From: Linanthus parryae
Taxonomy: Eukaryota; Streptophyta; Magnoliopsida; Ericales; Polemoniaceae
Length of the DNA: 64,000 nt
Direction: 5' to 3'
Assembly (NCBI GenBank): GCA_023055425.1
Contig: JALGPY010000001.1
Span: forward strand, 29,501,001-29,565,000
The notes under the pieces are model-generated. The model was not told where the DNA came from, ran no database searches, and saw only the letters and a list, made by a program, of their open reading frames with translations. The translations under genes were made by a program, and so were the position numbers. Each line of letters opens with the position of its first letter. The stretch's first letter is position 1. Positions 11,059 through 22,579 of the stretch are shown here, one piece after another.

Positions 11059-12851
11059 ATGAGCACTAGAAGAGCCTCTGAAAGAATAAAGATGGCTGGT
11101 GGTTCAAAGGCTGGAACATAGAAGAAAAGAAAGGCCACTGCGGAAGAGGTTCAGACCATCAGTGGATATTCAAGTTTAAAGACTCCTACTGCAGAAGACG
11201 TGGCACCTCCTCCTCCCAAGAAGAAGGAAAACAAAGATCAGACACTTAGCAAGAAGAAGAAAATAGTGGAGTCTGCTCAAGAAAAACAGAAAGGGATTCA
11301 GATTGGTAGCCCTAAGAAGGGGAAGAAGAAGGCTGACAAAGCAGACAAAGGCAAAGGAAGATATAAAGTGACAGAGGATGAACCATAGTAGAACATTGAG
11401 AAGGCACTACATATTATTCAGAGAAAAAGAAATCCACTGGTAAGAAATCAGCACTTGATAACACATGGTTTATTACTCATGTTGCTAGAGCTCAATGGCT
11501 AGATGAATTTGCTTCTAGACCCGCTGAATTCTGTAGTCTGGTCAGTGTTTCTATGTTTCATGGTATGAATATGAAATATATCAAAATGTTGAAGAAAAGC
11601 TCTATTTGGTTTGTTATAAACCCTCCAGAGATAGCCTAACCCAGACTCACCAGATTCATTTACCTAAACATGAAACAACTCAAGAATACTGCAAACCTGG
11701 TGATTCAGACCAAAGTTGCTGGCACTGATATGGAACTAGATCACTCTGAGTTTGCCAATGTTCTAGGTTGTCCTAAAATTCATGATACCAGTAACTACCC
11801 TCCAATGAGTGAAGTCCTGAAACTAGCAATAGAAGAGTTCTTTCTACCCAATACCCCTACCACATCTAAGTATTTAACACACTATGTGCTGTCTGTTGAA
11901 GCAAAAGTCTTGTTACAATCTTGATGAGATGTGTGGTACCTAGGGAATACTCAAAGGATCTGATCACTAAAAGGGTGTTGCACTTAATGTATTTTCTTAT
12001 GCATGGTTATGATATTGATCTTCCAAAACTTGTGATGGAACACATGCTGTATAGCCAAACCAATCATATAAAACACCTGTTTCCATATGCCAATTTGCTC
12101 ACCTCATTCTTCCAATACTTTGAAATTCCAACTGATAGGGAAGAGACTATTACTGCTCGGTCTGGTATGCTTAATGAGAAAGAATCTGAAAATATTGGTG
12201 TGGTGAAAACCAGTGCTAAGACTTGGAAGCTATACTGAGATTTGACAGAGGAAGAGTTGAGTTCCAAGAAATTTCTTAAACCCAAGTCCCTAACCCCTAC
12301 CTCAAGACAAACCACTCAGCCTTAGGATAACTCCCTTGGTCTTTCAGAAGCTTGATGGACTTCAGAAGGACATTGATGAAGTAAAGTAAAATCAACATGA
12401 GTTTGGAACTAATCTCAGGCAGGTGAAGTACATGTTTGAAAACATCTTCAAGAGCATGACAATGTTTGACGTGCCTGAAGAGGTATCTCAAGCTGCAGAG
12501 GGTACCAAAAAGGATAATTCAGCCAAGGATCACCTCAGTGAACACTCAAATCAGGATGAGGCTGCTCAGGTAAAGGACAAAGGAAAGCAGGTGGTTGATG
12601 AACCAGTTGATGAAGATCAAGAGGAAGAAGTTGACAGTCCAGATTCAGGAGCACTGCCTATAGATCTCAAGAAGAAGAAATCAAAGAAGACAACTATTCT
12701 AGAAATTATGACTGCTGCTGACTTGTTTGAGGGAGAAGGTGAAGCTGGTGATAATGTGGCTTAACAGGAAGAATAACAGTTAGATGATGATGAGGGAAAT
12801 AGTCAGGAAGAAGATGCAGAGCAGCAAGGAGATGAAGTCCCAACCCCTTAA
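11059..12851 (+). pseudogene. Env-like extra ORF of SIRE-like copy B, broken
   Basis: The likely start is the ATG at 11059 (MSTRRASERIK). A Lys-rich basic segment follows (11200-11388), then a central part resembling the plant transposon protein domain found in SIRE extra ORFs (about 11670-12238, with FANVLGCP and LFPYANLLTSFFQYFEIP). The C-terminal part is acidic (12423-12851). A stop early in the ORF, several later stops and at least two frameshifts break it. The downstream neighbours are a polypurine tract and the 3' LTR, which is the expected order. I do not claim envelope function. Confidence 0.7.
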
Positions 12852-13231
12852 CTCTTGCCTACTCTTTCTTCTCTTTTTCAAGGCCTTGAAATCCTTTTCA
12901 AAGTCTTGAAAAATATGTTTTCAAACAGTCTCTCAAAAATTCTTTCCAAAAACTCCGATTCAACATCTTTTCTCATTATTTTTTGATGAAAGTCAAAAAT
13001 GGGGAGAGAAATTTATGTTTTTATTTGTTTTTTATTTGCTTAGTAGGAGACCTGACCTGATTTTTGGTCAGTAGAATTATCTGAACTTTGTTGTTATTTG
13101 TTATTATTTTCAGTAAGTTAATAAGTTGGATTTCTTTTGGATATCTTGTGATTGTACTATATGCTAATGGGTATTTTTTGCAGAAACATAGTACCAAACA
13201 GATTGTGGTTTTGTCTTTTCAAGGGGGAGAT

Positions 13232-14449
13232 TGTAAGTTCAAATCAGTTTAAAGGCTTGGAATAGCTCAAGGCCTTGAAACAGCTTTCAAAGCCTTGAAA
13301 TTGACTATGCTTTATATGCTTGAACTTAAGGGGAGTTTCTGATCTTAATTCAACTCCTAAAACCCTGTGCTTGATTAGTTGATACTTGATGATTAAATAA
13401 AAAGTATTTAGACATATTTTACAGTATCTAATCCCTCTATTTGACTTAGTTTTGAAGGTTTGTTTCCTATTTTACAGGATCTATTTCTTAATCTAAGTAT
13501 TGTAGGAAAGGAAATTGTGTGATGATTTGATTCTGTGATCAATCCTGCTATGTTTGGAAGTTTCCTAACATATGTTTATACAATATCAAATTAGTATCAT
13601 TGAAGTTACTGATCAAACATTCTGTAGGAGAAGCTGTTAGAGAAGTCAAAGCTGAAGCTACAAAATAGGGAAGATTGTTATGAGAAGATCCTGAAGATCT
13701 GCAATTCAAACTGCGCTATAAAAAGAGGGAAAGCTGAAGCATTTCAACGGGAAAATTAGTAGAGACACTAAAAAACATTCAAGGATTGACAAGAAAAAAA
13801 GAAGAAGATTCATTTCTCTCAATCCAAGCATCATAAGAACATTGCATACTCACTGCAGATTCAGTTCTAGTGTTCTTCTCTTCTGAACTTCAATTATATA
13901 TCATTTTGATAATACATCTAGTTCTCATTCTCAATGATTGTTCAAAGTGAATAATAGATAATTCTTATTTAATCAGATAGCTAGAGTAGTTACTAGATAT
14001 GTTAGTGAGAACCACAAGCTGTAACAGAGTAAGGCATCTCTCTGTTCTTGAGATATAGGGCTTAGCTGTGGTTTCATAAGAATTGTGTTGAAAATCCTGC
14101 AGGGAGAAGATCCCTGAGGTAGAGACGTAGGTCCAAGTGGATTGAACTCTATATATCATGTGTCTCTTGCATTTAATTTTCAGCTACATACTTAGTTCTT
14201 TTGGATCATTCAAAACAGTTTTATTTCAAGGGTTTGAAACTCATTTCAAGGCCTTGAAATAGACTTATCTTTTAAACTTCAACTATTTTTATTCTAAGGG
14301 ATTGAAACTCATTTCAAGGCCTTGAATCACTATTCACTCTTTACAATTCTTTTTGAAACCACTCTTCTTGCAAGTTTAGCAAAAAGTTGGCATACTATAT
14401 TCAACCCCCCCTTCTAGAGTATTGATCCTGTATTTCTACCTATTGTACA
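13232..14449 (+). mobile_element. SIRE-like Ty1/copia 3' LTR (copy B)
   Basis: The LTR starts TGTAAGTTC right after the polypurine tract AAGGGGGAGAT (about 13220-13230) and ends TTGTACA at 14449, 1,218 bp in all. A TATA-like GCTATAAAAAG lies near 13714. Two perfect 14-bp palindromes, TTCAAGGCCTTGAA, sit at 14245-14258 and 14313-14326. The 5' part of this element (gag-pol and 5' LTR) is absent. Confidence 0.8.
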
Positions 14450-15329
14450 CCCCTTTAGGATATTTTTTGGTAAATAGGTAATCAGAATAAGTTACTCGAG
14501 GTAATGGGATAGCAAATAATTTTGAAGATCATTTGCAGCAATTTTTCCCATTACGTTTGCACGCATCGGAATCCGGAGCGGAAGCTGCGGTTCACGAGCC
14601 AAAGTGGCTGGATTTGTAAGCACAAGAGCAGAAATGAGAAGAAACAGGAAATTCCCTAAAATTTGGGAATTTTTTGATTAACATGGTCCCCAGCAGTTAA
14701 CGGAGTCCATCGGTGCAAGAATCAAGGAAAATATAGGCCAAACGGAGAAATTGAAGCAAAAAGATCACAAATGCCTGGAGCATTCGGTGCGAAATGCAGT
14801 CATTTCATGCGAAATGCCCCACCACTTAGAAAATTTTTGGAAACCATTTCGCACGAAGTGAAAGGGGACTTTTTCTCATTCGTACAAAACCATTTCTCAT
14901 GAATGGGACCATTTCACACGAAATCATTTCGTCCCAAATGCCCCATTTTGCACGAAATGGTCTGAAGCTGGGTTATTTATCGAGGATATTTTGGACATTG
15001 GGGGGGGGGGGTTATATATACAAAAAATGGCTGAGAATCATTCTCAACCTCCTCATTCGGATCAAAAACCTCTTCCTTCATCTTCTTTCTCTCAAGCTCT
15101 CAAGAACATAAAACCCTCAATCGTCCAAAACTCGTCCAAATAAAATAAAAATTGGGGGGATTTTCTCCTTGCAAACTCGCCTCTAACATTAAATCATTGA
15201 GTTTTGATAGATAAAGCTTGGTCTGAGTGTGGGGGAGGATTTAAGACGGAGAAGTTTCAAGCACAAATTCTCAGATTCGTGCAATTGGAGTTGGAATCGG
15301 CCAAAGCTGAAGAAGAGAAGTTTGATGGG
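14450..15329 (+). mobile_element. Left part of an unidentified LTR-element sequence ('X-left')
   Basis: No ORF is supported. The stretch 14780-14960 is dense in variants of CATTTCGCACGAA in both orientations. A TATA-like TTATATATACAAAAAA follows a run of 12 G at about 15000, then a pyrimidine-rich leader. That order resembles an LTR with promoter and R/U5. X-right (31360 onward) continues into a primer-binding-like TTTTGGTGAAACCGG, so X is probably an LTR into which the Tat element jumped. A second copy of 14667-15329 occurs at 30071-30732. Confidence 0.5.
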
Positions 15330-15956
15330 TGTAGATACTGCTTTCTGAGCTGACAGATCTTGGCCACGTGGCAACCATCCAGCACACCATATTGTGCTCC
15401 ACACACACTGGATCACCAGCCGAGCTGATCCTTGTGGGGGCTGCGAGACAGAGCCCTCGCATACCACTGCACGGGACTTGTAGGGACTTTGTGGTTTGGA
15501 GGCTAGAGTAAGCCCTGTCGCGTGCGAGCCAAGCCCGCACGCGACCTTTAGTAACTGTTTTGAGAGATTTATGGCACGAGCTCCATAAACCCGGTCAATC
15601 CGGTCAAACCCGGTCAACCTCGTAACGGTTCCGGTATTCGCGCACCACGTGCTCTAACGGTCCCTATATACTCGGACGAACGTGCCGTTATGGTTAAGCT
15701 AATTAAGCCGCCATCAATGGGCGCATTAACCACACTACAACGGTCATGTTCTCCAGTATATATAGATCGTCAACCTTTCCATACAAAGGAGAACACACTT
15801 GCCATACGCGGAAGCTCTGCCAAACCTCTGTCTCTCTCTCAGACATTGCTACTGCCTTACTCTCTCCCTACACACAACCCCTCTCTTCCTGTGCGATCCC
15901 TGATCCACTACATACGGTGTACACGGAGGTCTCCCTGCCGGAATCTCTTGTGCACA
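15330..15956 (+). repeat. Tat element 5' LTR
   Basis: 627 bp from TGTAGATACTG to TTGTGCACA. TATA-like CTATATACT near 15664 and TATATATAG near 15756 are promoter candidates. An apparently identical LTR copy lies at 30733-31359, and the truncated 3' copy at 29826-30070. Confidence 0.93.
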
Positions 15957-15959
15957 TTT

Positions 15960-15978
15960 TGGTGAACCCGACGTGAAC
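15960..15978 (+). other. Putative primer-binding site of the Tat element
   Basis: TGGTGAACCCGACGTGAAC begins four bases after the LTR. It has the TGG start expected of a tRNA-primed site, but I cannot name the tRNA with certainty. Confidence 0.6.
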
Positions 15979-15996
15979 TTACCAACAAAAGCAACC

Positions 15997-16662
15997 ATGT
16001 CTCAGGAGGACGATGTCAGCAACAGATCGCCTTCCACCGAAGCACCATCGGGAGACGAGACCCGCCGTACTCCTACGACTCCCGGCGAGACACCGACGCT
16101 AGAGTCCTTGGACGCCACTGTTCAGGGTCAGGCGAAAGCTCTCAAGGCTCAGTCTGCGCAATTAGAACGGATCTTGGCCGTTCTGGGCACCCTTGCGCCA
16201 AACCCTTCATCAGCCACCGCTGTCCCTCAAGGAGGAGGAGCCCCTACTGCTCCAGGATTGGGAGCGTCAACCACACCTCCCAACCCCAATCTGCAGACTC
16301 CACCGGCGACTACACAGCTGCCGTCGGTTCAAGGGTCAACGGCTCAGATGTTGCCTCTTGCTGCTCACACTCCTCAGCCCTCGGCTTTGGCGTCTAACCC
16401 AACTCTGCAGTACCCTTTGCCTCCCCCAACGGCGATCTGGGGGAATACGGGTAGTCAGTATGCTCCCAACCCTCCGGCGGCGTATGTGTCGCCACCGCCT
16501 ACGGCAACCCCTCCATCAACTACCGAGGGGAGCATTCCAGAATGCATGACATCTCTGCAGAAGCGCGTGGACACTATTCTGGCTCATCAATCATTCGCGG
16601 ATACCATTATCCCGAAGTTAGACAACGATCCGCCTATTCCACGAGAGATCTATCATGCCTAA
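15997..16662 (+). CDS. gag: Tat gag, N-terminal part
   Basis: The ATG at 15997 (MSQEDDVSN) is the first in frame after the primer-binding site. The product is a Ser/Pro/Thr-rich, low-complexity region with a short coiled-coil-like stretch around LESLDATVQGQAKALKAQ. It ends at a TAA whose last bases overlap the ATG of the next frame (ATGCCTAA, 16655-16662). The conserved gag core lies in that next frame, so this looks like one gag split by a small indel, although programmed coupling is conceivable. Confidence 0.75.
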   Translation: MSQEDDVSNRSPSTEAPSGDETRRTPTTPGETPTLESLDATVQGQAKALKAQSAQLERILAVLGTLAPNPSSATAVPQGGGAPTAPGLGASTTPPNPNLQTPPATTQLPSVQGSTAQMLPLAAHTPQPSALASNPTLQYPLPPPTAIWGNTGSQYAPNPPAAYVSPPPTATPPSTTEGSIPECMTSLQKRVDTILAHQSFADTIIPKLDNDPPIPREIYHA

Positions 16663-18607
16663 CCCGGCGGGGTACAAGGCTCCCAAATGGGATAAGTTCG
16701 AGGACGTCAATGGAAACGCTCATGAGCATGTCATGCGTTTCATTGATGTCATGGGTCCGTACGGAGCCGATCCCAAGCTGCTGATGCGAGAGTTCCCAAA
16801 ATCTCTTGGGAACGTAGCATACAAATGGTACCGAACATTGGAGGCCGGATCCGTGAAGACTTGGGACGACATGGTCCAGAAGTTCTATACCAAGTTCTTC
16901 CAGATGGAAGAAAAGGTGATGATGATCCATCTCTCGCGGATGTATCAGAAGCGCGAAGAGGACGAAATCACTTTCATCAAGAAATTCCGGGCGAAATACT
17001 TGGAGTGCAAAGATCCAATGCTCGAAAGCCGGCTCGTAGAGATATGCCTGCAGTGCATGCGAGATGAATACAAAGGTATGCTCATCAATTTGCAAACACC
17101 TACGTTTTCAAAGCTAATCGAATGCACGAAGAACATCGAGCCTATAGTCGAGAGACAGAAAAAGAAGAACGCTCCAGAGCGACCTGCGAGCGGCACTACT
17201 TACAAGATCGGGAGATTTAGCTACAAGAGTGGACGCGAAGCTGAGGTCAATACAGTTTCGCCCCAGAAGCAAGCGAAGGTTGCGAACTTCGATGTACCGC
17301 CTCTACCATGCTCGGTAGAGGAGGCAAACGACCTCTGCAGACAATGGCGTAAGGACGGTGTCCTACTGCCACTCGAGAAGATACCCTCCAAGGAGATGGT
17401 AAGAGACCCTAAGTGGTGCGAGTACCACGGCAAGGTCATGCATCCCACGGCCGAGTGCAAGAAGCTCAGATTCGCGTTCGACCAGAAGATGAAGAACGGC
17501 GAGCTTATCGTCAGCGATCACCGGAAGGATGTGCGCAACAACCCGCTTCCTGCGCACACGGAGCAGGGCTCGAAAGGCAAAGAGGTCGCTATGATCTCGA
17601 TCGTCGACTTGGAAGAAGTCGCAGAGGATGGTCTACCCATCGTTGCCGAGGTCCATGAAGACGAAGACTACAGCATGGACACGGAGGATGAACGTGCCGA
17701 CCGGATGAAAGGGTCGCATGGCTTCAGCAGGTTCTTCGACGAGATGAATTTCTCGGAGAAATGCCGAACAGATATGACGAAAGCGATCTTGAGAATAGCA
17801 GAAGACTACGAGGAGGATCTTGTAGTATCCGACGGGAAATTCATCAGGGCGTCTCGCTCTACAGAAAAGATTATGACCTTTTCTGCCAGCGACAAAAAGA
17901 CAGATGCGAGCCACCAGAGACCTCTGTACGTGACCGCCATCATCAATGGCGTCGAGTTCAAACGAGCGTTCGTCGATGGAGGAGCAGCGGTCAACGTCGT
18001 TTCGCTCCACACACTGAAGCTAGCAGGGATCCCCGAGCACAAGATCGTCAGACGTCCATCTCCGCTTATGGGATTCGGAAGCGACTCTAGAATGACGATC
18101 GGATGGATCCGCCTGGGCGTTCAGATTGGCAAAATCAAGTGCTCAGCGAAGTTCTATGTCATAGACGCGAACACCACGTACCACATGATTATAGGTCGAG
18201 CCTGGATTCATCGCTTCGACGCAGTCCCTTCAACGGCTCACCAGGTTATGAAAGCTATCTGGAACGACAGAATAGTCGAGATACCGGCTTCGACGAACCC
18301 ATTCAACCTGGACGAGGCACATCTCAGCGAGGCGGTGTGGTTCACTGAGATGGCGGACGAGCAAACACCCGGACCATTCAACCCTACTCCTTTGCCTCTC
18401 TGGGAGGACATCAAGGACCAGTCGCCTGCGGGAGTAATTGTGACAAGGGAAGATGCCAAGGAAAAGCCGCCTACACGCGAAGAGGCGCCGCGTATCGCAT
18501 ATCATCGAAAGAACGTGTATACTCTGAAGAGGATCGCAAAGCATGACCCCGAGGGCAAGGAGATAGAGAGCTTCTACGCCAATGGGAAGAAATGCTATCG
18601 CATATGA
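16655..18607 (+). CDS. gag-pro: Tat gag core and aspartic protease
   Basis: 650 codons. The first 170 hold the retrotransposon gag core (KWDKFEDVNGNAHEHVMRF, then WYRTLEAGSV and FYTKFFQMEE). A Cys/His-containing stretch follows (KWCEYHGKVMHPTAEC), usable as a nucleic-acid-binding knuckle. The protease region contains FVDGGAAVNVVS; the Asp codon at 17975-17977 is the predicted catalytic residue. The motif reads DGG rather than the more usual DTG or DSG. The frame ends at TGA 18605-18607, and pol continues in the same frame, so gag-pro and pol are separated by one stop codon. Confidence 0.88.
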   Translation: MPNPAGYKAPKWDKFEDVNGNAHEHVMRFIDVMGPYGADPKLLMREFPKSLGNVAYKWYRTLEAGSVKTWDDMVQKFYTKFFQMEEKVMMIHLSRMYQKREEDEITFIKKFRAKYLECKDPMLESRLVEICLQCMRDEYKGMLINLQTPTFSKLIECTKNIEPIVERQKKKNAPERPASGTTYKIGRFSYKSGREAEVNTVSPQKQAKVANFDVPPLPCSVEEANDLCRQWRKDGVLLPLEKIPSKEMVRDPKWCEYHGKVMHPTAECKKLRFAFDQKMKNGELIVSDHRKDVRNNPLPAHTEQGSKGKEVAMISIVDLEEVAEDGLPIVAEVHEDEDYSMDTEDERADRMKGSHGFSRFFDEMNFSEKCRTDMTKAILRIAEDYEEDLVVSDGKFIRASRSTEKIMTFSASDKKTDASHQRPLYVTAIINGVEFKRAFVDGGAAVNVVSLHTLKLAGIPEHKIVRRPSPLMGFGSDSRMTIGWIRLGVQIGKIKCSAKFYVIDANTTYHMIIGRAWIHRFDAVPSTAHQVMKAIWNDRIVEIPASTNPFNLDEAHLSEAVWFTEMADEQTPGPFNPTPLPLWEDIKDQSPAGVIVTREDAKEKPPTREEAPRIAYHRKNVYTLKRIAKHDPEGKEIESFYANGKKCYRI

Positions 18608-21600
18608 AGGTGCGCGGGGATGTCCTCACACGGGCATGGGGATATCCCTGGGCAAATCAATCAAATCGAGCAAATTGCGCTGACGGAAGAGCCAACACAG
18701 GGCGCTCCAGACGAGAAACTTAAAGAAGCACCTGAATGCATGGAAGACAGGCTCAGACCACAAAAGCAAGAGCTAAAGGAAGTGTTCCTCAGCCCGAACG
18801 AGGAAAAGAAAAGGCCAGTCTTCCTGAGTGCAGACCTCACAAGCGAAGAGGAACAAGGACTGCTACAACTCCTAACTGAATACAAGGATGTGTTCGCATG
18901 GGAGTATGATGAGATGCCAGGCCTGGACACAAGCATCACCATGCACCGTTTAGACATTATCCCAGGGTCTAAACCGGTCAAGCAGAGCACAAGAAGCTTC
19001 AGGCCAGAGCTTAACGTGAAAATCAAGCAGGAGATTGTCAAACTCCTAGATGCCAAGTTCATAGAGCCGAATCATCATCCCACATGGCTGGCCAACATCG
19101 TGCCAGTAGTGAAAAAGAACGGACAGCTCCGCATCTGCGTGGACTTCCGAGATCTCAATCGCTTCTGCCCCAAGGACGATTTCCCACTGCCCAACATCGA
19201 TTTGCTTATCGATTCAACAGCGGGCCACCGCATGTTCAGCTTTATGGATGGTTTCAGTGGGTACAACCAGATCAAGATGGACCCCGAAGATGCGCGGAAA
19301 ACTTCATTCATCACTCCGGTGGGGGTGTTCAACTACACAGTGATGCCGTTCGGTCTTAAGAACGCGGGCGCGACCTATCAGCGGGCCATGATGGCTCTAT
19401 TCCACGGCATGATGCACAAAGAGGTGGAATTCTATGTGGATGACCTGGTGGTTAAATCCAAGCACGAAGCAGATCACCTCGCAGATCTGCGAAAGGTATT
19501 CAATAGATGCAGGCGCTTTCAACTGAAGATGAATCCCATGAAATGCGCGTTCGGGGTGACATCAGGGAAATTCTTGGGATGCGTGGTTCATCGCCAGGGG
19601 ATCGAGCCCGACCCCGCGAAAGTATCAGCTATCACTGGCATGACGCCGCCCCATAATCAAAGTGCATTAAAGACATTTTTAGGAATGCTATCCTATCTGC
19701 GGAGATTCATCCCGGCAATTGCCGAAATCACATGCTGTTTCAGCACTCTTCTCAAGAAGGACGCCGTGTACAACTAGGCTCCGGAGCACGAAGCCGCATT
19801 CGAAAAGCTGAAGGATTTACTCACGTCCTCAAAAATAATGATCGCGCCTCAACTGGGATCACCGCTTCTGCTATATCTGACATCAACAAGGAGATCTATA
19901 GGAGCGCTCTTGGCTCAGGAGTATGAAGGCCAAGAGAGGCCTATCTACTACATCTCTCGCATCGTGCAGCCTGCTGAATCGAGGTACACAGACATCGAAC
20001 GTCATTGCCTTGCATTATTCTTTGTGATAGAAAAGTTGAAACACTATTTTGCATCACACAAAGTAGTAGTGGTTACCAAAAGCGACCCTATACAATATTT
20101 GCTAACTCACACTACTCCGGGCGGGAGATTGGCGAAATGGTACATGACCATCTCTCAATACGATATCACATGCGTGCGACCGCGAGCGATCAAGTCGCAG
20201 GCGGTAGCTGATCTGTTGGCACAGTTCCCCGACAACAGCCATGAGCCCGTGATCGAAGAAGAGCTCGAAGGCCCTGAAATCTACGCAATCGACGTGCCCT
20301 ATTGGACCCTCCACTTCGACGGTTCGTCAACCAGGAAAGGCGGAGGCATTGGGATAGTCTTGACAAAGCCAGACGGGGAGGTCATACAGATGTCCGCAAA
20401 GCTCAACTTCGCAGTCACAAACAACGAAGCAGAATACGAGGCTCTCATCGCGGGGCTCCGTGCGTCGAAAGCTTTAGAAGTAAGCAACTTAACAGTCATG
20501 GGAGATTCCAAGCTGATTGTCAAGCAAGCCTCGGGCGAGTATGGTTTGAAGGAGATCAACCTCCTGTCTTACCGCACCCTAGTACAAAAGCTGATGCAGC
20601 AATTCTGCGATGTGAAGTACGAGCACAAGCCCCGAGCAGACAACAGGCACGCAGACACCTTAGCAACCTTGGGATCTAAGGTCAGCATAGACAAATGTCC
20701 CGCAAGGATTTCCATTGAAGTCCGAACCTCGTCGGCATTGACAGAAGATGCGTGCGACGACGAACACATGGATGACGCAGACTGGCGGAAAGCAATCCTG
20801 CAAGCTATTGCGGAAGGCACAAGCAGTGAAAGCTGGGCACTCACAAGAGGGTACTGCATACATGACAACACCCTTTATTACAAGGGTCCTGGCGGAATAC
20901 TCATGCGATGCGTCTCCGAGCGAGAGGGACAACTTTTGTTAGAAAAGATTCACCAACACGCTTGCGGAGAAAGCGAGGTGTCAATCTACAGGAAGGCTCA
21001 GAGATATGGCATTCATTGGCCAGACATGTCAACAGCCACAGCCCTGATACAAGGAAAGTGCGAGAGTTGCGCACTAATCAAAGATTCTCTACTCATCGCC
21101 CTAACCGATGACGACACGGACTGGAGGAAGCCATTATTTGATTTCCTCACCCAGGGCACCGTGCCCGAATTAAGAAAAGAAGCCGAGAAATTGAAAAGGA
21201 ATGCATCTCGATATGTGGTACAGGAAAACCTGCTTTGGCGAAGAGGTCACGAGGGCAACTTGCTGCGATGTCTAGACGGCAGAGAAGCACAAGAAGTCAT
21301 GGACCTTTCTCATCAGGTGGAACACCAAGGAGGTGCGAAATTATGCAGACAGCTCCTCTCGATCGGGTATTTCTGGCCCACGATGGAGGTCGATTGCCGC
21401 ACCAAAGTGCAACGCTGCCAGGAGTGCCAATTCAAAGGGAACCTAGTGCACGCTCCCGCCGTGGATCTACATGCACTAGGGACTCCATGGCCATTTCACA
21501 CATGGGCTCTGGACTTCATCGGTCCCATCAGACCGACGTCGCACGGGAACCATTTCATTCTCACCGCAACTGAGCTATTCACCAAGTGGGTGGAAGCAAT

Positions 21601-22345
21601 ACCACTAAAGACGGCAAATGCGCTGGCTGTGGTCAACTTCATCCAGGAGAGCATCATATGCAGGTTCGGAATCCCAAATACCATTCTTTCAGATAACGGT
21701 ACTCCGTTTGTTAATCGCCAGGTAGCTGCGAAATTAGCGGAGTACAATATCAGGCAGGTTTGTTCTACCCCTTATTACCCAAAGGGAAACGGACAAGCCG
21801 AAGCGACCAACAAAACGCTGTTGAGAATTTTGAGCAAGATGGTCGCAGATGACCACAAGAAGTGGGCCGACTCCCTAAGCATAGCTCTGTGGGCCTACCG
21901 AACTTCTCCAAGGACACCCACGGGGGCCTCGCCATTTCTACTATGTTATGGGGCCGAAGCTGTAGTACCTGCGGAGGTCAGAGTCAATTCGGCAAGGCTG
22001 GCCTTCCATGCACTCTATGAAAATCAACGCGATCACGACTTAGTCTTGCTGGAGGAAAAGCGAGAACAAGCCAAGAGAACCAACAAGCGGTACCAGGAAA
22101 GAATCGCTCGCGCCTACAATAAGACGGTCCAACGAAGAGACTTCGCAGTCGGAGACTTGGTCTTGCGCGCATCTGATCACTGTATGCGAGAAGCGACTCA
22201 CCCGAAGTTCGCAGCCAATTGGGAAGGACCCTTCGAAGTCACAGAAGTCTTTGACAGTGGCTACTGCAGCATACGAAGGTTGCACGGCACAACCTCAACT
22301 CCGAGTTCAGTCAACATGCGCTGGATTAAGATGTACTATCCCTGA
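18608..22345 (+). pseudogene. pol: Tat pol: RT, RNase H, archaeal-type RNase H, integrase; one internal stop
   Basis: One continuous frame, with its first ATG at 18620, interrupted only by TAG 19775-19777, which stands where related elements have Trp after YN. Reverse transcriptase has CVDFRDLN and the catalytic YVDD at 19433-19444. The native RNase H follows (about 19780-20280). The archaeal-type RNase H starts with LHFDGSSTRKGGG near 20310 and has MGDSKLI. Integrase carries an HHCC zinc finger (HQVEHQGG and CQEC) and the triad Asp 21512, Asp 21692 and Glu 21800 (first codon bases). Translation as written would give an RT fragment without RNase H or integrase. Confidence 0.92.
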
Positions 22346-22417
22346 CTTCTCTCATTTCATGCGTTTTATTATAACGTCGCTTGATATCTTGTATGGCTAC
22401 GATTTACACAATCTCCT

Positions 22418-22494
22418 CCCCCATATGAGAGGATTGTAATCCCATCTCTCCCATATGAGAGCGTTATAATAAAAGAATTCTCCCAAATGAGAAG
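22418..22494. repeat. Three short CATATGAGAG-type palindromic motifs
   Basis: CCCATATGAGAG occurs within 22418-22432 and 22448-22461, and a variant (CCCAAATGAGAAG) at 22480-22494. They begin about 75 bp after the integrase stop. Role unknown. Confidence 0.6.
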
Positions 22495-22579
22495 TTCACA
22501 TTTTTGGCTGTTTATTTGCTTTATTCAGTTTGTTATTACTGTTAACAATGGTTTATTCGCCGCAATAGCAATCTGTACA

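Noticed and set aside
4489..14449. One 10-kb DNA transposon with giant terminal inverted repeats
   Set aside because: Each arm has a polypurine tract, LTR-type ends and an adjacent SIRE-like extra ORF, there is no target duplication, and the arms are strongly diverged; two inverted LTR elements explain it better.
15189..15617. 142-codon minus-strand frame, repeated at 30592-31020
   Set aside because: It spans the X/LTR boundary and is duplicated only because that DNA is duplicated.
16634..18544. Several minus-strand frames opposite gag-protease
   Set aside because: Shadows of the sense coding sequence with no domain content.
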